DNA from: Acanthaster planci
Taxonomy: Eukaryota; Echinodermata; Asteroidea; Valvatida; Acanthasteridae
Reading direction: 5' to 3'
Length of the DNA stretch: 64,000 bases
Assembly: GCF_001949145.1 (NCBI RefSeq)
Contig: NW_019091627.1
Location: 256,301-320,300, forward strand
Shown one piece after another: positions 1-11,400 of this stretch. Position numbers and translations under genes: made by a program. The number at the start of each line of letters is the position of its first letter. The first letter of the stretch is position 1. Below the pieces are notes generated by a model that saw nothing but the letters and a program-made list of their open reading frames with translations, ran no database searches and had not been told where the DNA came from.

Positions 1-1386
1 TAGAACGGACAACCCCTTAAATTTTAAGTGGAATAATACTGGTTTAAAATTCCTTGGAGTTCACATGGGAAACTCCTTCCATTTTTTTCAACAAAACTGG
101 CAAACCTGTCGAGAAAAATTGCAAAACGTTCTTGCTCGTTGGAAAGGATTGTGTAAACTGCTGTCCTTCAGAGGCAGAGCCCTGGTAGCCAATCAGTTAG
201 CGGCTTCCAAACTTCTTCACGTCCTTGCAGTTTTATCCCCCCCTCCAGAAATTCTCAGTGAACTCCAAAGGAAACTGGTAGATTTTATTTGGTCTGATGG
301 GCGACATTGGATAAAGGAAAATATTTTGTATCGTTCACCTGAAACAGGCGGTCTGGGCCTTACCTGCCTCCAGTCACGAGTTTTTACGTATCGCTTCTCC
401 TTTGTACAAAGATTTCTAAAAAAATCACCTCATCCTGTTTTCGCTTTCATGAGCTACTTTTTGCGTCAATATTGCAAGTTCGATTTTGATGCTCAAATCT
501 TCTTAATAAATCTTGACGCTAAATTTTTTGTTCACCTCCCACATTCTACTGTAGTGTGTTACAAGACTGGAAGTTATCGAGAGCCCAAATTGTCATACCG
601 CCCGATTCTCTTCATTTCATTTCGAATTTACCGTTAATTTCTACTCATATAATTAAGTTTGCCGGTATAGATGACCATCTCCTTTGCCCTCGTCTCCGGG
701 TGCGTGGTGTTCGTACAGTAACTGTTGGAGACATACTGGACGTCTCTTCTGGAAAAATGGAAAACAACAGAGGATACCCAAGCTGCAAACCCAGTGCGAA
801 AGTCCTCAAAACAGGCTTCTTCGCGCTGAACTCTCTGAAATGACATATCTCCTCTTGCGTGTCTTATCCCGCAGTTTTTGGATACCATCTGTCCACACGT
901 AATCTTCGAATTCAGAGCATCCCAGCCCTGAGAGAACTTCCCCTCATTGTTCACTTCCCTCCAGACATCGATGCCAGAGGCGCATCTTCCAAGACTATTT
1001 GTAAAACCCTCAACGCAGAACTCAACCAACTGAAGATTCCTCTTCAGATTTACTGGCATGAACAGAATGTAGTCCCAGAGAACAGGAAAATCGAATGGCA
1101 AGCAATATATCGTCTACCTTCCTCAAAGAAAGAGGGCGATGTCAAATTTTGCCTATTACATAACTTTCTGCTCAGTCTACCGGTCCTGCAGCACATTAAC
1201 CCAGACATTTCTCCACTGTGCCCTTGGTGTGGACAAAGAGGAACAATCGTTCACTTGTTCATCATGTGTCGCACCATCCAGTCAGCATTAAATCTTCTGA
1301 ACTGTCTCTTGAGTCGTCTTTTCCCGAGTGTCGTTCAAGATTTTGACCTGTACTGGAGCCTCCTTCCATACAAGAATGAACGTTGA
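1..1386 (+). mobile_element. Decayed LINE (Tx1/L1-like) ORF2 3' part
   Basis: Remnant of a non-LTR retrotransposon, entered part-way through its reverse-transcriptase ORF. From base 2 the frame reads through a segment containing GLKFLGVHMG and then a region rich in leucine and tryptophan (LLSFRGRALVANQL, DFIWSDGRHWI, ETGGLGL). This is typical of the stretch just after the reverse-transcriptase domain in Tx1/L1-type elements. The frame then breaks: the first frame stops at 635-637, and homology continues one frame over from about 556. That second frame has an in-frame stop at 841-843 and then runs to 1386 with a C-terminal CPWCGQRG...HLFIMC zinc-knuckle-like motif usual at the end of such ORF2 proteins. 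With a frameshift and an internal stop the copy is dead. The 5' end lies outside the window. The subfamily is inferred from motif pattern only. Confidence 0.75.
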
Positions 1387-2123
1387 AAGGAGTTTCCATT
1401 TGAACCTTGTTTTATTTTAAGAATCGTTGTTTTGTAGATATTCTCTGTCATGAATCAAAGGTTCATTGGAAAAGTGAAAAAGTGTTTGTTGGGTTTTTGT
1501 TTGTTTGCGTAGGCCATTCTGTAAAACGTATAAGCCTGTTATTCTCCCGTGATCAAGAATCAAGAACAACAAAGTAACACACACGGGAAACGTTTATGTG
1601 GAGCCATAAACTCGTATTTTCAATGAAACATAAAGCAGTAAGTGCTCTTATATCCTGGGGACACCAATTAATCTACCACACTTGCATAGGTTACTAGTAG
1701 GCGACGAAAGCTGCGTTTGACATTAATGTCACAACCCAACACATTATAGAGAAAGCAAAAGTGCTCAGATAAAACGGCGCTTGGCCATTTTAATGATTAG
1801 GGTACCGGAGGAAATACCAGAGTTTGTTTGCTCGTCACAGATGTGATTGAGTGTTCGTCAGTTTAACAGCTTGTTGAGATAGATTTTGAGATATTTCAGC
1901 TCTTTTCGTGAGTGGGTCTGCATGCTTGGGTTCTTTTCATAACCACGCATACCCTATCAAAAGAGATATCCTCGTATGCGGCCACTGCAGTTTTGTCTGA
2001 ACTTAAGGTGAAACTGCCTTTCATTTAGGAAACCCATAATTAAATGAATACATACTGCCAAATTACATGGAATCACTCAGGCTACAGAGCTAAGGCTGTG
2101 CGTTTCCCTGTCTTTCCATGTAG
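1387..2123. other. Non-coding stretch before first visible exon of gene A
   Basis: No coding exon is convincing here. By comparison with gene B, the signal-peptide exon of gene A should lie upstream of the CUB exon and end in phase 1. No ATG followed by a hydrophobic stretch and a phase-1 donor was found between the LINE and 2124. The true first exon may lie upstream of the LINE and outside the window. The only notable element is the histone-type stem-loop motif at 1929-1969. Confidence 0.5.
1929..1969 (+). promoter_or_regulatory. Histone-type 3' stem-loop motif with purine-rich downstream element (copy 1)
   Basis: GGTTCTTTTCATAACCAC at 1929-1946 resembles the replication-dependent histone mRNA 3' stem-loop (GGYYCTTTTCARRRCCAC), with one broken base pair in the stem. 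It is followed 11 bases later by CAAAAGAGATAT, like the histone downstream element bound by U7 snRNA. It differs from the better copy at 33368 by a single base over 18. I see no histone coding sequence upstream, so whether it is used is unknown. Confidence 0.4.
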
Positions 2124-2459
2124 AGTCTACAGGTCTGCATGTAAGCCAAAGCGAGCGAACCCAGATAGTCTTCCCAAGCAATCCCGGTAACTATGGGAAC
2201 AATGAACATGAAACCTGGACACTCACCACAGACAACCACCGACGCCTCCTGATCAGCTTCGAGAGCTTCGACACCGAGTCCTGCTGCGACCACTTGCAGA
2301 TTTATGATTCCACAAGCGGTCAACGGTGGACGTTAAGCGGATCCTCACATCCCGCCATGCTGGTGTCTGTCGGAAACACCCTTCAACTAACGTTCAGTTC
2401 TGATGGAAGTGTGACAAGGACAGGGTTTAGCCTCCTCGCAAGCAGTATCGACAGGCAGG
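2124..2459 (+). other. Gene A CUB domain exon
   Basis: One phase 1-1 exon of 336 nt after a ...CCATGTAG acceptor, ending CAG|GTATGT. It encodes a CUB-like beta-sandwich: a PGNYGNN turn, then [14 protein letters not shown], then a terminal [10 protein letters not shown]. The only cysteines are the adjacent CC pair, whereas ordinary CUB domains have four cysteines in two disulfides. The CUB exon of gene B (36652-36984) shares the same arrangement, with ESCCDHL and SDGSVTYTGF. Confidence 0.85.
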
Positions 2460-5400
2460 GTATGTTGAATATAGTAAGCTATATCCAACAGCGTTTCGCT
2501 GTTCCTTATGCAGGGACAATACCTGTACACTGGGTGAAAATGTATCACGTTTGAGGCACATATGCACAAGCAAACGAACACACCTCAGATACTCATGCAT
2601 TTCCACGTCTTGCAGAACACGGAAACTTCAGCTGCAACTTCGAAGAAGGGTTTTGCGGATGGAAACTTTCAACCGAGGGCGATTCATATTGGACGCGCCA
2701 GCAGGGGCCAACTCCTACTGTTGACACAGGGCCAAATTTCGATAGGACGTTGGGTAGTAAGTGTTTGATCATGCATTATACTGCAGGAATATATTTCTCT
2801 TCTGTTACATGTATTTCATTCATGTCGTAAGCAGCGAAATGTCTGACGTCTGTGTTTATGATGAAGCAGCAAACTGCAAGTTTGGTGTGTCTTAAGCGAA
2901 GATGTTTCATGGATATTTCGTCACCATTTTGGGGCGGGCACTTCAAAGATAACCTTTGACCTTTTCCCCCACTCATTTTATCTATTTTCTTTAAACCGTT
3001 GCGCTCAAAGATTTTGACATGCTTTGGTATCAAGCAGTTTTCCCTTTATTTATTTTCTACAGGTAACTTTAATGTAATTTATTTAATTTTTATTTTTTCC
3101 CCAAAATTTCTCAACTACATTTATGATGCCATGGGCAGGCATCGCAGTGACAGGAATTTGTGTTCACAAAGGAAAAATGTCTGCCCTGAAACATGTACAA
3201 AACTTAGAAATCAGAAAGACATAAAAGTAAGTCAGGGAAACGTGGATTTTAGTGTTTACAAAGGGAAACACATCTTTACCTGTCTATTTCGGCTAATGAA
3301 CCACTTTTTTCATTTCTAAGTTATGGGTTTGTGTAAAGGTTTACCTGTCAAGGAAACTTGTGAATTTTTTTTTCTAAAAAATAATTTTCCTACAAAGGCG
3401 TATTTTTGGTCTTAAAATAGTAGAAACGTTTTTTGCAATTTCCTCATAATTTAAATGTTCTTCAAAATCCATTGCTGCATTTTTATTATATAATGGGTCG
3501 ATTGGATTATTACATTTGCGTTCGATTGTTAGTACATTATCGGCCGATTTTTATGACAATATCGGCCAGTATGACTTAATTGACCTTTTTTTTTTTACAT
3601 TATCGGCCGTAATAACAGGTCTGCAAAATGGCAGCTCAATACAAGCGGGCCGGATGCGAGTTGCTTTCAACTTCAAATGACCAGCAAAAGCATTTTTCTT
3701 TTCCGAAATGGGTTGAAACCTCACATCTGTGCCGACAAGGAATGTGTCTTTACATGCATTTGCGGGAAATATAGGGGAGCCCAATTATTGGGGGGGGGGC
3801 TGCCCGTTGGGATTAACTTGGTTGACAGTGTATAATTATGCCTATAGTTGAAGCTGCTCAACACCATGGACGTGTTCTGCTGAAATTCCATTCAGTAATA
3901 ATCATGAGGTCTTCGTTCAATTTTTCCTCAGTAAGATGTTCAAAATTGTGAGAATTAGTTATTCCAAATAATCATGATAAGAGTTGTTTGCATTCAAATG
4001 TGCCTATTCTCACTTTTCCAGGTCTTGCTAACACTTTTCAGGCCAAGAAAAATTATACTTAGAGGTTATTTTGACGCAGAGAACAGAAAATAAACATCAT
4101 TTGTAAAAATTCTTAGCAAGGTTTTAACAATGCATTCTTGCGGTCGTCGTAACGTCACTATGGACTTTAGTTAAATACACGTCAAAGGGGCAAATTTGTC
4201 TTTGGTGATATTCAATAATCCACAGAGGTCCCCAGATGTTCGAACGCTAGAATTTCAGAAGAATGACATATCTGGTCTACGTACTCTAATTTTTATCTTT
4301 CACATCAATCCTGTGCAGGCAGAGGTGGCCATTACATTTATTCTTCACTAGGAAAGGGAAGTGAAGGCGACAACGCAATACTCATCAGTCCCTTGGTTTC
4401 ACCGGGAGGGTTAAAGCTGGGGAACAACTGGTGCTTCAGTTTCTGGTACAATATGTTTGGGGGCGACATGGGTGAGAATGCTACATCATTTTACATACCA
4501 ATTTCAAGAAGTTGGAATTACTGTTTGAAGTGAAGATATTTACAACAGCAGTAAGGAAATAAAAAACATAAGTCGTTAGTCCATGTCAACTGTCTTGGAA
4601 GGTTTGCTTTACTAATCTTACGTTGACATTCAGTATTTCAATCGGCTGCGGGAGTCTAACAATTGCTTAGTGGGCCCTATTCTTGTCCCGTGGGAAACCA
4701 AGCGACAGAAAGACGCGTTAACTACATGAAGTTACTTCATACTGCCATCCAACCAACCCATTTGCTCATACATATACAGTAATCAACCCTTCCGACATCC
4801 ATCCACATGAATCTAGTCACAAACTATAGCTCATCAAGACCTGAAACCCAACCCAAATCACATTTTGAAACTGCAATATGTCTCATGTAAGAAGGTCTTA
4901 TGTTATCATTTTGTTTCGTTTGACAGGAATGTTAAATGTGTACCGATTTCCAGTCTGGGGGAACGCCAGTGAAGGTGAACTCATCTTTAGTTGGAGCGGT
5001 CAATGTACGACCAATGTGGAGTGGCTGAAAGCTAGAGTTTGCGTACCAAATGCGACTTCAGAATTTGAAATTGCGCTGGAGGCAGTACGTGGTGACGGGT
5101 ATCGCTCGGACATCGCCATCGACGATATTAAAATCGGTACGTATCGGTGTATCAGAAACCTGCAGTGGATATTAAATAAGAAACCCAGCGTTGTGAAGTT
5201 GTACATCAGTATTTTGTGTATTTGTGTTGATGTTTTCTTTAATTTACTCCGAATCGTTCTTTTAATTGTTTGCTTCATTTTCCCTAGCTGCTCCTTTATT
5301 TTTCAAGGTGAAGCACTTTCCCCCAGGGAAGTTCTTTCGCCTTTAAGGCAGTTTTTTTGGGTTGTTTGTACACTGCAGTAGTGTCATGTATTTTGTTTTG

Positions 5401-8400
5401 ATTGGAAAAATCAGTGTAATTTGCCAAAATTAGGCAGGCTTCACGGGGATTCAGGAATCTTTCCCGGTAAATAATAAGTTCAAGCTCCACAATGCAGCAA
5501 TAAGACGCTCTAACCAACTTATGTCACAAAATAATCATCATAATATGACAGGAACACTGTTTACGCTGTAGAAGATCCCTAGAAGCACTACAACATGACC
5601 GACAGTATTCCATTTGATAAGAAATTTGGCGTACAATGACCTCAAACTACGTTGTGCCATGCGCAATATAATATGCAAATGATTTCTTACTGCATTGGGC
5701 CCGATCTCAGGAAGGCTGTGCCTTATTAAAATACATCTTAACTTCAGATATATCCACCTTAATTGGAGGGGACTCTCTGTTGTTGAGTTGAGGGGCCTTT
5801 GTTTTCTTTTCATCTTTCAATGTAGATGCGCCTGAAGTTTTTCTTTTTAATTCAACTGAACCCTTTTTCGCCTGTGCTGGTAAAGTATTTCTGATGGAAG
5901 GGGTTGATCAAACTTTTACATGCGTGAGTGGCAACCCCAATGCAGAGCTTGTATGGGTGTTGGGTGATCAGCAAGTACCAGCGACAGATAACAATTTTCA
6001 CAACAGAGATAAAGTGACTGTCAGTAGTACCGTACTGGTTTCCTCGACGAGGGATATCCATGGAGTGGTCTTACAGTGTCTTGCTGTGGATGCCGATCAC
6101 AAGGTTCTCGACAGTAGCAACGTGACACTTGCTGTTAAAGGTAAGACATTCTGCAGTGTCTGTTGTAGAATTGTTCAAGAACGGGGTGCCTCCCCCAAAA
6201 GAGGAAAGTATCAAGGGTGATATTTATTTTCACCAAAACGAAATGCCTAAACTTGTTATACCAAATTGAGGTTAGGGAGGTTAACTTTTAAAAAATGAAA
6301 CTTTCATTTATAATTCTACAAAATGCGTTACATAATTACTAAGATTACCTAATAACAGACACTTGTCGAATGGAGCTGTTCAGCCTTAAACTTTAGGATA
6401 AAGTAAGTCATTGGCAAGGCAGGCAAAATACAGATTCTAAAGTAACCAGTTTCTTGTTTGTTACAGCTTTTTTATTTACAACCTAAAAGAAGGGACACCG
6501 AAATGGTTCAACGTAGTTAAAATCAGGACCTTTTTAAAATTAACGGAGGTACACTGTACAAATTCAGCTGATTTTTTTTTCTGAGACACGCTTTAAAGCT
6601 CTAGGAAATCCCAAATCCCCTGGTTTCAGCGTGATTTAATAAACACCCTTGGGAGTTAAGTTTAAACTTTGAAACTGCACGATTATTTAAAACCGTTGCC
6701 TTCTAAAACGGGCATCAATTTCATCAATTTAGAGCTTCAAAGAAATTTGAAAGAGTCTTTCACGACGGTTGTGAGATAATTTAATGTCAATTACATTCAA
6801 TGTACTGACTGCATGGATTTACAAGATACACCGTGCGGATTTCCATTGGACAAAACAAAAATGAAAGGTGTTACGTAGTTGAAAATATCTCTTGAATGCA
6901 TTTTAATCTAAAAGAAAGTGTCCAGTTTCGGAAAGATAACACCCTCAACTTTAATTTGATATAATAAGCAACATGATAGAAACATTATTTGGGAGGAAGT
7001 CAATGTTACTTTTGATTTACATTGATTTTGGATCAATCTGGGTATACAGAAATATTGATTGGTTTTTGTAAGCTCACTCGCATGGCGGTTTTTTATTTGT
7101 GACGTTTCGATTATTAGTGTCCAATTTATTTAAAAACGTTCATAATACAAAATCTTCCAAAACATTTTTCCTACCGAATATGTGACCCACTCTGTGAAAA
7201 CGAATCTTATGGTGCTTGAGCCACTTTTTCAGTTTTCAATTGTATTGGAAAGACGAAATTGAGTTTTTTGTTTTGTGATATCACTCAGTTTGGTATCCTG
7301 ATGAAAGTGAGTAATCCATGGTGAAAAATGCCGTGGGTTCCTTTTAATTTACAGTGTGCAAAATTATTCTTTAAGGAATTTTTACTCCAAAGTGGCTCTG
7401 GGCGACTTAAGATTCATTTTCACAGACTGAGTCACATATGTATTCATTTTTTCTGCTTTTACCAATATGATTTTCATACATTAGAATTCTATTGTGAAGT
7501 GTTGACGGCACGTTCATTTGTAAATTATTAGTTACTCCAAAAGCATCGTGGATCTCCTTGATTGGTTCTGGTGGCAAGGAGCTCACACCTGGTGGGACGG
7601 TGAAGGTGGACAGTGGTATACCATACACCTTTACCTGCAAGGCTAACGACACGTGGCCTCACGTGCAAATCCAGTGGTACCTCAATGGCACCCTGCAAGA
7701 AACATTCAGGCCTAATTATGGAGCCACTGAAGACAGCTGGACATTCACTCCTACACTAGAGAGCCACAGGAAAGAGGTGAAATGTGTGGTGAGGACTCGA
7801 AAATTGTCGGACGCTCACGTAGTTTCAGCAGTCATACTGATCAGTGGTAAGTAACACAATTTTAATGTAGTACAGTAACTGATTTAACAACTGCATCTTA
7901 TTGTTTAAAAGCCAGCAAGATATCAATTAAGTAGCCCCAACGTACAAATTTGTCAAGGAAGTACACAATCTTCACAGAGCTTCATTTTGCTGTGCGGTTT
8001 TCATTTTTTCCCGTATTGTTTTTGTTTCCCAAATGTAGTGTTCTGAAGTATGCTTAAAGCTTTTTCCCACTTTCGACTTACCAAGAGTATAGTCTTGCTC
8101 CTTTGGATATTTGTGGTGCAAGGTACTGGTTTCAGATAAGGTGTGAGGAGTAGATGGAAAAGCTGTTGTTGTTGTTCGTACTTGTTGCAGCAAGTTTACA
8201 ATTCAACTGCACCTTCGAAGAAGGGAGCTGTGGTTGGAGACAATCAGCGGAGGACAGTTCAGATTGGTTGGTGCATCACGGGCCAACTCCTAGTAGTCGG
8301 ACAGGGCCAAACTTCGACAGAACACTGGGCAGTAAGTGTTTACTTGAACTCTGTGCAAATCATGTGGACAGATTTGGGATTTTGCCCAAAAGGACAAAAC

Positions 8401-11400
8401 ACAAGGGGAATAATTAAAAGGGTTCCCGATAGCTTGTCCAAGTATCTGTACGTGGTTTGCCTACGGGGTGGGATTAATTATATTGCGGGGACAGTCGAAC
8501 ACAATACTCTAGGTGGCATATAGCGAAAAACACCGTGCCTATCTGCGGGCACAGAAGGTTTTCACACCGCATTCTTTAAAACACAAGTCGTGTATGAGGG
8601 AAAACAGTCTCCCTCGATGACCGGTTCTAGTTTTATTTATGCTAGGTCAGTTAAAGAAATAAAGATAATAAATAAATCAACCTGAAATATCTTCTGCATC
8701 GTCAGTGTGAACCACGCATGCTCTCAGTAGGGTTGGTTTTATTGACATCTTTTCGCATTAACGGTTTCCTCCATTTGAAGATGCAAGTGGATATTACATC
8801 TATTATGAAGCGACCCCTGGAGGGAAGGGCAGCAACGCTATACTCTTAAGCCCCCCAATTTCACCAAATAGCAGTCAACTAGCAAACAACTGGTGTTTCA
8901 GTTTCTGGTACAACATGTTTGGAAATGATATGGGTAAGAATATGTATACATTTGAGAACTACAAAATAGCAAAAGCGGACTCCAAAAATTGAGTGAGAAA
9001 ATAAATGAAACATATTTCAGAAAGGGTGATGTAGAAATTCCAATATGTTACTTTTGTAAAGATCGATCTCGGACATTTAGAATTTTTTTCTCGTTTGTCT
9101 AGCAAAATCTTCAATGCTGTCCTGCGCTCTGTCGCTTGTACCACCCCTTTTACCTTTTGAAAGGTAATGTTCAATTTATAAACCCTTTGACAAGGTGGTG
9201 CATGCAGCCAGCCATTACTCCAGTTAATCTGTTCCATCTCAGTCCCTGGAGTCCTTCAAGGCTGTAAGCAGACGCTAGCCTAACCTAAAAACCCCAATAT
9301 AAAGGACCCTTTTCAGGAGAATAATTTTATACACATTTGAAATCCGTTATGTTCTCTATAGCCTTGCTGTAACGTCCTCTCTGTTATCCGAGTTTCTGTA
9401 ATTTTAAAATAAGGTATCTTCACGCAGATAAGGAAAAATTAATAAAGCATTGAAGTCGTGGGTAACAGTGCTAGCTGCTTGTATACTGGTGTACAGTGTG
9501 TCTCTTATCTTGTTGGTGGCCAGGGAGAGAGTGAGTTCAGACAGCTGGGGATACAAAAGCCACCGGTAGGCTCTCGGGAAGGACGTTTTGTCTTAGGATC
9601 AGAATGGCTTCCCTGAGGTGGTGTGAAGGCCAGAGGTTGACAGGCAGTACGCTGGAAATGGGAGAACCAGCTGTCACTGAGGATGAATATTGGGAAACGG
9701 TCTTGTGTTTGGGGATTATAATAACTTTGCTGAGGCGGTGTGGACTCTAATGGTTGATGAAAACGATTACCTTGGCTAGGTAGTGGATGATACGGTGAAT
9801 GTGTCTTCTTGGTGGGAGTGCATAAAGGCAGATTCTTCAGCTTACCCTGTTTTACGATGAGCTTGGTGTACCATAAGGCAGCTGATCAAATCTGTACGAT
9901 TTCCTTAGCACATTTTGCCGCATTTGGTAGGCCTATGTATTGTTTTGTGGATGCGCTCATTGTATGTCACTATCAGAATGGGACCAAGCTTGGATCTGGC
10001 TTGGGCTTTGAATGACCTCAATGTTTGACTGAAGATGGGCTGCAGATTGTAAACAGGATGTATAACCACTTTAGGGGAAGATAATGATACCCTCGTGTTC
10101 TGCTGGTGTTTGGTTATTCGGCTAAGCTGCAAACGTTAAAACTTGAAGGATGTGTTGATCTGCCCAAGCTCTTGAGAATATTGTCCTGGACGCTGATATG
10201 TTTTTCCGCTTTTAAACTTAAACGGAACGTTGTCTTGAAGTGGGAATGTGAAAATACTGGTCAGTGTTTGTGCGCTATCGGCAGACTCTCTGTGTTATGG
10301 TTTCGTCAGGTTTACGGGTAAGGTTGACACCTAAGAATGCAGTGGTGTATTGTTTAGCCTTTGGTTAGTGACGAACGTGATATCTTGGTTTGGGGAGCCA
10401 CAAGAAACAGAACCGTACGGTTGAAGGAATACTTCCAAATGTAGCCAAACCATGAATGTATCGTTGATATAGACAGCAAGAGACTTGGGTTGCAGTTCTC
10501 TCACCGAACTCTGTGACCAAGCCATCCAGTACAGGAGATAATGGAAGTCTCACCGACTGCTCTTCCAAGGGACGAAGCAGGTCTTTCTAAAACACATTGC
10601 CTCCCTGCAAGGGTTTAAAATGCATGTTTCATGATGTTTGTAATTGAATGTTTTGTTGTGGTTGTTTGATGCAGAACGATGGCAAGCTAGTTGAATTTGT
10701 GAAGAGATCGGTATATGTTCACATGTGTATATGTTCTGCTGGTGTTCCCCACAGTGATAAATTAGACTCGCTGCGATGAGATACGAGCCTCCGACATGAA
10801 AGGAGGCTCTTTATCGTACTGCCACACGGCGTACAGTTTTCAATTATCTTACGTCTCGGATAATTTTATAGTGCATGTGTGTTGTTTTCAAAACTTAAAA
10901 GTCGCTTCCACTTCCTGCAGGAACGCTAAATGTCTACCAGCTTCCATTTAGAGGGAGTTTCAGCGACGGTGAACTCATCTTTACAAGAAGCGGGGAATAC
11001 ACAACTGGCGTAGAATGGTTGAAAGCAAGAGTGTGTGTACCGAATGCGACCCTAGAATTCGAAATTGCACTGCAAGCGGTGCGCGGTGAAGATTTTCGCT
11101 CAGACATCGGAATCGACGATATTAATACCGGTATATGTTTTATCATTGTTCATTTTGATATATCAACAACCCCCATAACAATACAAATACTGTAGAATAT
11201 TTCATCAATTCCGATGAAGTCATTCACCCATGACACCGATTTAGCCTTCCTATTTTTGATTTAATGTTAGAACTTGGCCGTGACGTGCCCCCCTACGCTA
11301 AGTTGTGTTGTGCTGTGCTGTGTGTGTTCAGGTTTTGTATTCGAGAATAATACCTTGCTATTTTTTCTAATACTAAGTGTTGAAAAGTGTTGACAATTTT

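Noticed and set aside
1387-2123. Search for a gene A signal-peptide exon
   Set aside because: Candidate ATGs (for example near 1594 and 1977) give no hydrophobic leader or end in the wrong phase.
3629-3775. 48-codon frame starting [13 protein letters not shown] in a gene A intron
   Set aside because: Short, no family recognised, no supporting splice or promoter signals.
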